NCBI GenBank assembly: GCA_947500035.1
Contig: CANMQP010000008.1
Location: 62,001-126,000, forward strand
DNA: 64,000 nt
Source: an uncultured Kiloniellaceae bacterium
GTDB taxonomy: Bacteria; Pseudomonadota; Alphaproteobacteria; Kiloniellales; Kiloniellaceae
Reading direction: 5' to 3'
The translations under genes and the position numbers were made by a program. The notes under the pieces were generated by a model. That model searched no databases. It had not been told where the DNA came from and was given only the letters and a program-made list of their open reading frames with translations. This document shows positions 26,373 to 34,282 of the stretch, piece after piece; the stretch's first letter is position 1, and each line of letters begins with the position of its first letter.

Positions 26373-28214
26373 TCAGGCCCCCTCGGCTTTCCGCGATAAG
26401 TGCATCGCCGCCGTCGAGCGCTCTGGACGCTCGCCGTTGTCAGCCAGATCGGTCGTCGCCGGATCCAGGGCCGCCAGGGCATCGTAGTGGCTGAGATAAA
26501 TGCGTCCGGCATGGGCGCAGAAGGAGTCGGAGCGCCGGAGCTTGTCGGTCACCGGTCCCTTGACCTCGGCGAGGTGCAGCGAAACGCCTGCCGCCTCCAG
26601 GCGCTCGATCAGGGATTCCAGGCTCTCGAGCGCGCTGGCGTCGATCTCATTCACCGCCGCGCAGTTCAGAACCACGTGCCGCAGCGTCGGGTCTTCGATG
26701 GCCATGTCGTAGATCTTGTCCTCCAGCCAGCGGGCGTTGGCGAAATAAAGGCTCTCATCGACCCGCAGGCTGAGGACCTCGGGGCTGATCACCACATCAT
26801 GACGCTTTACGTTGCGGAAATGGTGGGTGCCCGGCACCTGCCCAAGCCGGGCGAAGTGCGGCCGTGCGGAGCGCGCGAGAAACAGCACCACGGAGAGGCT
26901 GACACCGGCGATGATCCCCGCCTCGACCCCAACAGTCCAGACGGTCAGGATCGTGGCCATCATGGCCGCGAAGTCCTTTTTGGAATAAACCCAGGTCCGC
27001 TTGATCGCCCTCAGGTCGACCAGGGAAAGCACCGCCACCAGAATGGTCGCCGCTAAGGTCGCTTTGGGCAACTGCTGAAACAGAGGTGTGAGCAAGAGAG
27101 CGGTGAGCGCAATGCCGCCCGCCGTCAGGACGCCGGCCAAGGGCGTGCGGGCGCCGGCGTCGAAGTTGACCACCGAACGGGCAAAACCGCCGGTGACCGG
27201 ATAGCCGCCGCTGAAGGCCGAGGCAACATTGGCCGCGCCCAGTCCGACCAGTTCCCGGTCCGGTTGGATACGTTCGCGCCGCTTGGCCGCCAGAGTTTGG
27301 GCGACGGAAACGGATTCCACGAAGCCCACCACCGAGATCAGCAGAGCGGAGGGCAGCAGCGCCTGCCAGAGGTCCGGATCGAAGGGCGGCATGGCGATCG
27401 GCGGCAACCCCTCGGGAATACTCCCCACCACCTTGACCCCTGCCGCATCAAGCGCAAGAAACTCAACCGCCAGGATCGTCGCAATCACCGCGGCGACCGG
27501 CCCGCCCTTGGCAAAGCTGTCCGCCAGCCGCTCTCCAAAGCCGATCCGTTTCAGAAGGGGTTTAAGCTGTGCCCGCACCCAAAAGAGAAAGACCGTGGCC
27601 ACAGCGCCAATCATGAGGGTCGGCAGATTGACCTGATCGATATGATCGACCAGAGACAGCGAGAGTTCGATCAGCGAATGGCCGGAGACCTCAACGCCGA
27701 AGATGTGCTTGAGCTGGCTGGCCGCGATCAGAATGCCCGACGCGGTGATAAAACCCGAAATCACCGGATGGCTGAGCAGGCTGGCGAGAAATCCCAGTCT
27801 TAAGAGCCCCAGGGCGATCAGCATCACCCCGGAGAGCAGGGCCAGGACCAGCGCCGCGCCCAGATACTCCGGTGTGCCGACGGCGGCGAACTGCCCGACC
27901 GCCGCCGCCGTCATCAGAGACACCACCGCGACCGGGCCGACAGCCAGCGCATTGGAGGAGCCGAAGAGGGCGTAGCCAATCAATGGCAGGACGGAGGCAT
28001 AGAGCCCGACCTGAGGCGGCAATCCCGCGAGCAGGGCATAGGCCAGGCTCTGCGGGATCAGCATGATGGTGACAATCACCGCCGCCAGGGCGTCGCTGCG
28101 AAAGAGCTCGCCGTCGTAGCGGCGCAGCCAGCCGACACAGGGCAGAACCCGTTCGATCCGAGGTGTCGGGGCCGCGCCGCTCATAGCATCAATGCACGCC
28201 GCGTTTTGTCGCAT
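26373..28214 (-). CDS. SulP family anion permease with C-terminal STAS domain
   Basis: The 613-residue transporter has a membrane part with SLAYALLAGLPPQVGLYASVLPLIGYALFGSS (about 50-85), the SulP signature, and multiple transmembrane helices through residue 430. The STAS domain follows (about 460-570) with VLRVDESLYFANARWLEDKIYDM and VLNCAAVNEIDASALESLESL. SulP proteins take up sulfate, bicarbonate or other oxyanions. It is the last gene of the sulfide block, 88 bp after the SQR fusion on the same strand, so sulfate or sulfite-type cargo is likely but not shown. The start may be the ATG at 28214 or 28184. Confidence 0.88.
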   Translation of the reverse strand: MRQNAACIDAMSGAAPTPRIERVLPCVGWLRRYDGELFRSDALAAVIVTIMLIPQSLAYALLAGLPPQVGLYASVLPLIGYALFGSSNALAVGPVAVVSLMTAAAVGQFAAVGTPEYLGAALVLALLSGVMLIALGLLRLGFLASLLSHPVISGFITASGILIAASQLKHIFGVEVSGHSLIELSLSLVDHIDQVNLPTLMIGAVATVFLFWVRAQLKPLLKRIGFGERLADSFAKGGPVAAVIATILAVEFLALDAAGVKVVGSIPEGLPPIAMPPFDPDLWQALLPSALLISVVGFVESVSVAQTLAAKRRERIQPDRELVGLGAANVASAFSGGYPVTGGFARSVVNFDAGARTPLAGVLTAGGIALTALLLTPLFQQLPKATLAATILVAVLSLVDLRAIKRTWVYSKKDFAAMMATILTVWTVGVEAGIIAGVSLSVVLFLARSARPHFARLGQVPGTHHFRNVKRHDVVISPEVLSLRVDESLYFANARWLEDKIYDMAIEDPTLRHVVLNCAAVNEIDASALESLESLIERLEAAGVSLHLAEVKGPVTDKLRRSDSFCAHAGRIYLSHYDALAALDPATTDLADNGERPERSTAAMHLSRKAEGA

Positions 28215-28302
28215 TCGCCTGCAGATCCGAACGCGTTCTGCTCTGCAAACGCTGCCCCGGATCGGCCTTCGAATACACTTTTTCGATTGAACGCGACACG
28301 CA

Positions 28303-29985
28303 TCAATTGACCACTTCCGCTTTGACCTTCTCAGGCTTGGCCAGCCATTCGCGCCCTTGCAGCATTGCCCGCCAATAAACCGGCGGCAGGATCTTTTCCT
28401 TCAGCAGCCAGGCCAGTCGGCTGGGCTTCTGGCCATTGATCAGCCAACTCGGGAAACTGGGCAAAAGCTTGCCGCCGTAACCGAACTCCGCCAGCACGAT
28501 CTTGCCGCGCTCCACGGTCAGAGGACAGGAGCCGTAGCCGTCGTAGTGTCCGACATTGAACCCCTTGCCCATGTCCGAGAGCAGGTTTTGCGCGACAACA
28601 GGCGCCTGTTTGCGCGCCGCCGCCGCCGTCTTGGCGTTGGGGGCATTCATGACATCGCCCAGGCTCCAGACGTTGTCGTAGGTTTTGTGGCGCAGGGTGT
28701 TCTGATCGACATCGACCCAGCCCGCCGCATCGGCCAGCGGCGAGACCCGGATAAAGTCCGGCGCGCACTGCGGCGGACAGACATGGATCATGTCGAATTC
28801 CTGCTCGACAACCTCGCTCATACCGCCTGCGTCGGTCTTCAGGAAGCGGGCCGTTTTCGCCGGTCCGTCGATCGATAGCAGATTGTGGGAGAACTTCAGA
28901 TCGACGCTGTATTTGTTCACGTATTCCATCAGGGCGGGCACGTAGTCCTTCACGCCGAAGAGCACGCCGCCGGCATTGTAGAAGCCCACATCGATGTCCT
29001 TGAGCACGCCGCTGCGCGCCCAGTGATCGGCGGAGAGGTACATGGCCTTTTGCGGTGCGCCCGCGCACTTGATCGGCATGGGCGGCTGGGTAAAGAGCGC
29101 CTTGCCGCCACGCAGGGACTGCACCAGTTCCCAGGTGTAGGGCGCAAGATCGAAGCGGTAGTTGGAGGTCACCCCGTTTTTGCCCAGAGTATCAACCAAT
29201 CCCTCGATCTTGTGCCAATCAAGCTTGAGCCCCGGGCAGACGACCAGCCGCTTGTATTCGATCAGTCGGCAGCCCTCCAGGAGTATGGCGTTGCGCTCGG
29301 GCTCAAAGGCCGCGACCGCCGCTTTGATCCAATGCACCTTCTCCGGCAGCACCGAAGACAGCGTGCGGACCGTTTCGTTGGCACCGAAAACACCCCCGCC
29401 CACCAGGGTCCAACCCGGCTGATAGTAATGAATATCGGCGGGGTCGATGACGGCGATCTCAAGCTTGGGGTCCCGGGCGAGCAAGGACGAGGCCACGGCG
29501 ATGCCCGCCGATCCGGCCCCGACGACAACGACCTCGAAGCTGCCGTCCACGGCATCGAGCGGAGTGGCGCCGTTATTGGCAATACGGCGCACGACACCGT
29601 GCATGTCGTAGCCGGCATCCTTGGATTTCTGCAGGATATCGGCGAGTTTGACGTCGCCCTTGTGGCTGAGTGCCCAGAGTGTCACCGAACGCGTGCCGCT
29701 TCGGCAGAAAGCCAGAGCCGGTTTGGGCGCGGAGGCCAGCAGCTGACCGAAGCTCTCGGCGTCCTCATCGCTCACCTTGCCGCTTTCGACCGGCAGATAG
29801 TAGCAGCTCAAACCCGCCTTTTTGGCCGCCTCTTCGATCTCCTTGAACAAAGGCTGATCGTTGCCCTCGCCGTCCGGGCGGTTACAGATGATGGTCCGAA
29901 AGCCCGCTTTGGCGGCCTCCGGCACGTCGGCAGCGGTGATTTGCGGTGAGACTGAAATGTCGCGATCGACGCACTTGATCTCCAT
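28303..29985 (-). CDS. DUF442 (phosphatase-fold)-sulfide:quinone oxidoreductase type II fusion
   Basis: This 560-residue protein fuses two parts. Residues 1-110 are a DUF442/BLH-associated phosphatase-fold domain with CRSGTRS (Cys94). Residues 150-560 are a FAD-dependent oxidoreductase with VVVVGAGSAG (152-161). Two cysteines match the active-site pair of human SQOR: Cys307 in PIKCAGAPQKAMYLS and Cys487 in YGSCPL. The segment ADAAGWVDVDQNTLRH also matches SQOR. It should oxidise sulfide at the membrane surface and pass electrons to quinone, forming persulfide. The DUF442 part is usually fused to, or next to, persulfide dioxygenases. It is in an operon with such an enzyme. Confidence 0.9.
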   Translation of the reverse strand: MEIKCVDRDISVSPQITAADVPEAAKAGFRTIICNRPDGEGNDQPLFKEIEEAAKKAGLSCYYLPVESGKVSDEDAESFGQLLASAPKPALAFCRSGTRSVTLWALSHKGDVKLADILQKSKDAGYDMHGVVRRIANNGATPLDAVDGSFEVVVVGAGSAGIAVASSLLARDPKLEIAVIDPADIHYYQPGWTLVGGGVFGANETVRTLSSVLPEKVHWIKAAVAAFEPERNAILLEGCRLIEYKRLVVCPGLKLDWHKIEGLVDTLGKNGVTSNYRFDLAPYTWELVQSLRGGKALFTQPPMPIKCAGAPQKAMYLSADHWARSGVLKDIDVGFYNAGGVLFGVKDYVPALMEYVNKYSVDLKFSHNLLSIDGPAKTARFLKTDAGGMSEVVEQEFDMIHVCPPQCAPDFIRVSPLADAAGWVDVDQNTLRHKTYDNVWSLGDVMNAPNAKTAAAARKQAPVVAQNLLSDMGKGFNVGHYDGYGSCPLTVERGKIVLAEFGYGGKLLPSFPSWLINGQKPSRLAWLLKEKILPPVYWRAMLQGREWLAKPEKVKAEVVN

Positions 29986-30034
29986 GGTTCGTTTCCTCTC
30001 ATGACCGGCTTGGTTTTTGTTTTCTTTGGACGGC

Positions 30035-30895
30035 TTACAGCGCGTCGACCGGCAGTTTCAGATAGTGGACGCCGTTGTCGTCCGCGGGCGGCAGTTCACC
30101 GGCGCGCATATTGACCTGCACCGCCGGCAGGATCAGTTGCGGCATATCCAGTTGTTTGTCCCGCGCCGCGCGCATCTCGACGAAGTCGTCCTCGCTGACG
30201 CCATCATGGACATGAATGTTCCCGGCCCGCTCCGCAGCGACGGTGGTCTCCCAGAGGTATTCCCGCCCGCCCGGAGCATAGTCGTGACAGAGAAACAGAC
30301 GCGTCTCCGGCGGCAACGCGAGGATCTTTTTGATTGAGCGGAAGAGCGCACGGGCATCGCCGCCGGGAAAGTCGCAGCGCGCCGTACCGAAATCCGGCAT
30401 GAAAAGCGTATCGCCGACAAAGGCCGCGTCGCCGATCAGATAGGTCGCACAGGCCGGGGTATGTCCGGGCGTATGCATGACCTTTGCCTTGAGCCCGCCG
30501 ATGAAAAAGACTTCCCCATCCGCGAAGAGCTTGTCGAACTGACGGCCATCGACAGCGAATTTCTCCTCGGCATTGAAAACCGTCTTGAAGACACCCTGCA
30601 CGGTTTGGATCTGTGATCCGATGCCGACCTTGCCGCCGAGTTCCTGCTTCAGATAGGGCGCCGCCGTCAGATGGTCCGCGTGCACATGGGTTTCCAGAAT
30701 CCAATCGATCGTGAGGCCCTCGGCCTTGACGTAGGCAATAACCTCGTCCGCCGAGGTGGTCGAGGTCCGGCCCGATTTCGGGTCAAAATCCTTGACGGAA
30801 TCGATGATCGCGGCATGACCCGACTTCGGATCACTGACCACGTGGGTCGCGGTACTGGTCGCTTCGTCAAAGAAGCTTTTGACCTTTGGCTGCAT
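30035..30895 (-). CDS. Metallo-beta-lactamase fold persulfide dioxygenase-like protein (Blh/ETHE1 type)
   Basis: The 286-residue protein has the MBL zinc/iron motif THVHADH (His70, His72, Asp74, His75), then HTPGHTPACATY, and FGTARCDFPGGDA with FLCHDYAPGGREY later. The last two features are typical of the Blh/ETHE1-related persulfide dioxygenases, which use one iron to oxidise glutathione persulfide to sulfite. The start at 30895 has GGAGAA upstream; the longer frame to 31423 runs through the DUF2892 gene. It follows DUF2892 and precedes SQR, giving the order of a sulfide-detoxification operon. Confidence 0.88.
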   Translation of the reverse strand: MQPKVKSFFDEATSTATHVVSDPKSGHAAIIDSVKDFDPKSGRTSTTSADEVIAYVKAEGLTIDWILETHVHADHLTAAPYLKQELGGKVGIGSQIQTVQGVFKTVFNAEEKFAVDGRQFDKLFADGEVFFIGGLKAKVMHTPGHTPACATYLIGDAAFVGDTLFMPDFGTARCDFPGGDARALFRSIKKILALPPETRLFLCHDYAPGGREYLWETTVAAERAGNIHVHDGVSEDDFVEMRAARDKQLDMPQLILPAVQVNMRAGELPPADDNGVHYLKLPVDAL

Positions 30896-30987
30896 AGAGT
30901 TCTCCTCCGTATGCGGCCGCAGTCCTGCCTGCTCCGGAAGCAACGCAGAAATACGGCCGTCTTTAATTCTTGTAAGACTGTTTTTCC

Positions 30988-31176
30988 CTAAGCTTTTTTC
31001 AGGGTGCAGATACCGAGCAAGCGATAGAGCGGACAGAATTTGATGAATCCGGTGGCCAGCGGAACGATCCCGATAAAGCCCCAGGCGTAGGTGGAATCCC
31101 AAAGCGCGAGTGCGATCAGAGCCGCCCCGACGACGATACGAAGCACCCGGTCGATGGCTCCGATGTTTGCAGACAT
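30988..31176 (-). CDS. DUF2892 (YgaP-like) small membrane protein
   Basis: The 62-residue protein has MSANIGAIDRVLRIVVGAALIALAL, a first transmembrane hairpin with the DUF2892 signature (NxGxxDRxxR). A second helix contains GFIGIVPLATGFIKFCPLYRLLGIC, the usual CPLY ending. DUF2892 proteins form the membrane half of YgaP-type rhodanese proteins and are found with sulfide-oxidation genes. The Cys pair near the C-terminus may carry sulfane sulfur. It is the first gene of the block and diverges from the Crp/Fnr regulator. Confidence 0.9.
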   Translation of the reverse strand: MSANIGAIDRVLRIVVGAALIALALWDSTYAWGFIGIVPLATGFIKFCPLYRLLGICTLKKA

Positions 31177-31243
31177 TGCTTTTCTCCTGGCGTGCAGATT
31201 GAGAGGCGATACCCGGCAGAGTAGGCTTGCACCTGCGGGTGGT

Positions 31244-31256
31244 CTGTGACTTAGTC
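31244..31256. promoter_or_regulatory. Perfect 13-bp palindrome, candidate operator of the Crp/Fnr regulator
   Basis: GTGAC-TTA-GTCAC lies between the divergent DUF2892 and Crp/Fnr genes. Half-site GTGAC resembles the Crp core TGTGA, but the spacer is one base shorter than in the standard Crp site. It is 68 bp upstream of DUF2892 and 46 bp upstream of the regulator. Confidence 0.55.
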
Positions 31257-31302
31257 ACGTTCCCGTGAACCAACTCATTCCAACCGGCAACAGGAAGCCT
31301 CC

Positions 31303-31965
31303 ATGAGCGACAGTTGGATCGAGCGTTTTCCCGAACTTGCGGCCCTCCCCCCGGAGGACCGGGCGTTTCTGACGGAACGCGCCGCGAAGGTCGCGCTACC
31401 CGCCGGCACAACGGTTTTCGCACCCGGCGTCGCAGCGGAGAGTTTTCTACTGATCCTTGCCGGCTCTGTGCGGGTACAGCAGGTTTCGCCCGGCGGGCGG
31501 GAGATCGTGCTCTACCGGGTGACCGGCGGCGAGACCTGTATCATGACCACCTCCTGTCTGTTGGCGGACGAGAACTACGCGGCCGACGGTGTCACCGAGA
31601 CCGACGTTGAGGCTGTCGCCATCCCCAAAGCGTCTTTCGAGGAGGCCATCGTCCGATCGCCCGGCTTCCGGCGCCTGGTCTTCACCGACTATTCGCGACG
31701 CATCTCGGACCTCATGCATGTGGTGGAAGAAGTGGCCTTCGAGCGCCTGGACAAACGTCTGGCGCAACGTCTTCTTGCCCGCGCGGGAGACAGCCCGGTT
31801 GTACGGGTTACCCACCACGATCTGGCCACCGATCTCGGCAGTGCCCGCGAGGTGGTGGGGCGCCTCTTGAAGGAGCTGGAACGCCGCGGCTGGGTTGCCT
31901 TGTCCCGCGGTTCCATTGAACTTCGGGATTTAGACAAGCTCAAAGCCCTGGCCGAGGGAAGCTGA
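31303..31965 (+). CDS. Crp/Fnr family regulator with two cysteines
   Basis: The 220-residue protein has a cyclic-nucleotide-binding-fold sensor (about 15-130) and a C-terminal winged HTH (about 150-215, with VTHHDLATDLGSAREVVGRLLKELERRGW). The only cysteines are Cys79 and Cys85 in GGETCIMTTSC, at the equivalent of the nucleotide-pocket helix. It lacks the cysteine cluster that binds Fe-S in FNR. It diverges from the sulfide block and probably controls it; the cysteine pair could be a thiol or persulfide switch. That is inference by analogy with other sulfide sensors. Confidence 0.88.
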   Translation: MSDSWIERFPELAALPPEDRAFLTERAAKVALPAGTTVFAPGVAAESFLLILAGSVRVQQVSPGGREIVLYRVTGGETCIMTTSCLLADENYAADGVTETDVEAVAIPKASFEEAIVRSPGFRRLVFTDYSRRISDLMHVVEEVAFERLDKRLAQRLLARAGDSPVVRVTHHDLATDLGSAREVVGRLLKELERRGWVALSRGSIELRDLDKLKALAEGS

Positions 31966-31987
31966 TGATCGGAGACCCGGCTGCGTC

Positions 31988-32506
31988 ATGACGATCCTTC
32001 GAACCGAACGTTTGCTCCTGCGCCCGGTCCGGGCTGAAGACCTGCCCAGCTTCGTCGCTTTCTATGCCGACCCGCAGGTCATGTCGGTGCGGAAGTACGG
32101 CGTGCTGGACCGGGAAACGGCACAGACCCACGTCCAGGTGATGCTGGATCACTGGGAAAACCATGGCTACGGCATGTGGGTCGTCACCGACAATTCAGAC
32201 GGATCCTTTGCCGGCGAGTGCGGCATCAGATGGCAGAAGGACAGCCCAGGCGATCCCGACGGTCCCGACATCGAACTGAGTTATGGTTTGAGCCCCCTGT
32301 TCAGACAGCGCGGGCTGGCCACCGAGGCGGCCCGGGCGGTCATCGACCATGCTCGTGTCGGATTGAAACTCGGGCGCGTCGCCGCCGTTGCACGGGCCGA
32401 TAATAGCATTTCGCACCGCATTCTGGAGAAGCTCGGTATGACGCTGATCTGGCGCAGCGAGGGCCGGGAGCCGCCTCTGGTAAAATACGCACTGGAGTTC
32501 AGATAA
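31988..32506 (+). CDS. GNAT family N-acetyltransferase (RimJ/RimL-like)
   Basis: The 172-residue enzyme starts MTILRTERLLLRPVRAEDLPSFVAFYADPQV, the typical RimJ/RimL opening. It has the acetyl-CoA site LSPLFRQRGLATEAARAVIDHA (the Q/RxxG/A pattern: RQRGLA) and NSISHRILEKLGM near the end. It acetylates an amino group of an unknown target. It starts 22 bp after the Crp/Fnr gene on the same strand and may be cotranscribed with it. Confidence 0.87.
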   Translation: MTILRTERLLLRPVRAEDLPSFVAFYADPQVMSVRKYGVLDRETAQTHVQVMLDHWENHGYGMWVVTDNSDGSFAGECGIRWQKDSPGDPDGPDIELSYGLSPLFRQRGLATEAARAVIDHARVGLKLGRVAAVARADNSISHRILEKLGMTLIWRSEGREPPLVKYALEFR

Positions 32507-32573
32507 CCGCCCGCCAGGTCTGCCGGTCGGGGTTATGTCCAAAGCCGCGTTTTTTCCAGAATCGGGCTTTAAC

Positions 32574-32975
32574 CTAGGAATGGGCCGCTGCGATTTTGAG
32601 AACATGATCGCGCGTCAGAGGGGCCAATGGATAGTCCCGGGCCTCATCGACCGAAAGCCAAACGGCCTCCGCCAACTCGGCATTCGGAGACGCGGCAAAA
32701 TCCCGCCTCAGGATAAAAAGGTCCGCCTTCACGTCGAAGCCCTCTTCATTCGCGGCGCGCGACGCATAGGTTCCGACCGCCTCTAAGTCGGATGCGACGA
32801 CGCTCAGCGCCAGCTCCTCTTCAAGCTCGCGGCAGAGTGCGTCCTCGGGCTTTTCGTCGGTCTCGAGTTTTCCGCCGGCCTGCATGAAGTAAGCCGTCTC
32901 TCTCTTGCGGACCAGCAACAGCCTGCGGCTGGAATCAAGAATGATGGCTGCCGCAATTCGAATTTCCTTTACGAT
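32574..32975 (-). CDS. NUDIX hydrolase without a canonical start codon in its full-length frame
   Basis: The NUDIX box is present as GGKLETDEKPEDALCRELEEELAL (GX5EX7REUXEEXGU pattern), followed by a short C-terminal domain. The first codon of standard type in this frame is TTG at 32918, but family-like sequence continues upstream (IRIAAAIILDSSRRLLLV, the first beta strand). No ATG, GTG or TTG occurs between the in-frame stop at 33002-33000 and 32918. GAGGGAG at 32990-32984 would place an ATC or GTC start near 32975. I list the frame from 32975 as tentative. It may be coupled to the preceding ABM gene, which ends 24 bp upstream. Confidence 0.7.
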   Translation of the reverse strand: MVKEIRIAAAIILDSSRRLLLVRKRETAYFMQAGGKLETDEKPEDALCRELEEELALSVVASDLEAVGTYASRAANEEGFDVKADLFILRRDFAASPNAELAEAVWLSVDEARDYPLAPLTRDHVLKIAAAHS

Positions 32976-32999
32976 GACTGACGCTCCCTCAAAGACGGT

Positions 33000-33296
33000 T
33001 CAAACGGTGAAATTCGCAACCTCTTCGTAAGCATCGTGAGAGATCTGCTTGCCCAGGGCATGCATCCTTTTCATGGAGTCGGATTTCGCTGTGGTCACGA
33101 ACGCCTGCCATTGTCCAAGTTCATCCCATTTCGCAACCGTCAGGATTTCCGTCGGCCGGTCCACGCTCGTGATACAAAAACTCCCGCGCGCACCCACGGT
33201 CTCCTCCCGGATGGCCTTTGTTGTCTTTTCCCAGGCAGCCAGAAAGGCTTCGCGGTTTTCCAGCGAAACCTCCCAACGATAGATCACTTGAATCAC
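33000..33296 (-). CDS. Antibiotic biosynthesis monooxygenase (ABM)-like small protein
   Basis: This 98-residue dimeric ferredoxin-like fold protein begins VIQVIYRWEVSLENREAFLAAWEKTTKAI, a clear ABM opening, and has GARGSFCITSVDRPTEILTVAKWDELGQW. ABM proteins include monooxygenases and heme- or quinone-active enzymes, but many are uncharacterised. I used GTG at 33296; a TTG at 33344 lies in a tandem repeat and adds residues that do not resemble the family. It ends 24 bp before the NUDIX frame. Confidence 0.74.
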   Translation of the reverse strand: MIQVIYRWEVSLENREAFLAAWEKTTKAIREETVGARGSFCITSVDRPTEILTVAKWDELGQWQAFVTTAKSDSMKRMHALGKQISHDAYEEVANFTV

Positions 33297-33310
33297 AGGC
33301 GGTCTTTTCC

Positions 33311-33366
33311 CGATAACCGAATCCCAACAACCGAATCCCAACAACCGAATCCCGACAACTGAATCG
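33311..33366 (+). repeat. Four tandem copies of a 14-bp unit
   Basis: Units read CGATAACCGAATCC, CAACAACCGAATCC, CAACAACCGAATCC and CGACAACTGAATCG, with copies two and three identical. The 14-bp period is not a multiple of three. The array lies between the GntR gene and the ABM gene, just upstream of the latter. Confidence 0.85.
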
Positions 33367-33380
33367 ATGTCGTCCGCGAT

Positions 33381-34070
33381 CTACCTTATCGGATTATAGC
33401 CGATGACCTGCAAGGTGAACTGCTCCACATAATCGATCAAGGCATCGACGGCGGCTTCCGCCTTCTCCGGCTGATCGGCGGATATCGCCTCGGCGACATC
33501 CGCATGGGAATTCGCCATCTTGGCGGTATCGCCATAGGCTTCCTGATGAAGGATCCAGAAGCGGCGCGACAAGCCCTTCACCGATGTCATGGCTTTCGAG
33601 GCGAAGGCGTTGTCGGCCGCCTCCAGGGTCAGGGCGAACATCAGCGAGTCCAGTTCCGTCATCCGGGTCTGGTCACCCTTCTGGGCCGCTGCCCGGAAAG
33701 CTTTCACCAGATCCGAAAACTCCGCCCGCTGTCGCTGGTCCGCGCGCTTTGATGCGGAGCGCGCCAGCAGGCGTTCGACAACGCGCCGCAGCTCCAGAGC
33801 ACGGAACTGCTGGGTGTAATCCAAAGGGCAAACCTGCGCGCCGCGGCGGGGATAGACCGCGATCAGCTGCTGGTCCGACAGGCGCTGGATGGCGGAGCGC
33901 ACGGGTGCCCGGCTGAAACCGCTGAGTTCAATCAGTTCGGTCTCGGAAACCCATTGCCCCGGTTTGAGCACGCCCGTAACGATCATGTTCTCGAGCTGAT
34001 TGTAGGCGCCGTCCATCAGCTTCAGCGGGCGTTCGTCTTCGCGTTCGATCACAAATGATACAGGCGGCAT
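33381..34070 (-). CDS. GntR family regulator, FCD subfamily
   Basis: The 229-residue protein has an N-terminal winged HTH (AYNQLENMIVTGVLKPGQWVSETELIELSGFSRAPVRSAIQRL, about 21-63). The C-terminal FCD domain is all-helical (about 90-220), with metal-binding His in HQEAYGDTAKMANSHADVAEAI. Such proteins sense small carboxylates or amino-acid-like ligands. It diverges from the betaine-type operon starting at 34283, and two direct repeats in the gap are candidate operators. It therefore probably controls that operon. Confidence 0.9.
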   Translation of the reverse strand: MPPVSFVIEREDERPLKLMDGAYNQLENMIVTGVLKPGQWVSETELIELSGFSRAPVRSAIQRLSDQQLIAVYPRRGAQVCPLDYTQQFRALELRRVVERLLARSASKRADQRQRAEFSDLVKAFRAAAQKGDQTRMTELDSLMFALTLEAADNAFASKAMTSVKGLSRRFWILHQEAYGDTAKMANSHADVAEAISADQPEKAEAAVDALIDYVEQFTLQVIGYNPIR

Positions 34071-34078
34071 TCTTCGTC

Positions 34079-34120
34079 TTTCATCTTCCCGGTTTCATCC
34101 TCCCGGTTTCATCTTCCCTG
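34079..34120 (+). repeat. Three tandem copies of a second 14-bp unit
   Basis: The units are TTTCATCTTCCCGG, TTTCATCCTCCCGG and TTTCATCTTCCCTG. They lie just upstream of the GntR start codon (34070), on the side of its promoter. The unit length equals that of the array at 33311-33366, but the sequence differs. Confidence 0.8.
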
Positions 34121-34205
34121 GCGGTCAAAGAAGCAAACCGCCGGAGACCGGTGCACGGCAGAACCGAATAGCACCTGCGCTCGTTATGGCAAGTGCGAAG
34201 GACAA

Positions 34206-34238
34206 TTGACATGTCAGTAATCTATTGTAACATGTCAG
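34206..34238 (+). promoter_or_regulatory. Direct repeat ACATGTCAG with 21-bp period, candidate GntR operator
   Basis: ACATGTCAG occurs at 34209-34217 and again at 34230-34238, a period of 21 bp or about two helical turns. The first copy includes the palindrome TGACATGTCA and overlaps a TTGACA box (34206-34211). The region lies between the divergent GntR and betaine-type operon, 45 bp before the latter's start. Confidence 0.6.
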
Positions 34239-34282
34239 ACAAAATTACCACCATAAAAATGGACAGGGACTGGAGAGAGACC

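Noticed and set aside
28885-29949. A 354-codon plus-strand frame opposite the SQR fusion
   Set aside because: It is the shadow of the well-supported SQR gene, without motifs.
30896-31423. A 5' extension of the persulfide dioxygenase frame back to 31423
   Set aside because: It runs through the DUF2892 gene and the divergent promoter and lacks family similarity; the ATG at 30895 has a ribosome site and starts the domain.
33311-33366. Tandem repeat array considered as a CRISPR
   Set aside because: The 14-bp units are directly adjacent with no spacers, and no cas genes are present.
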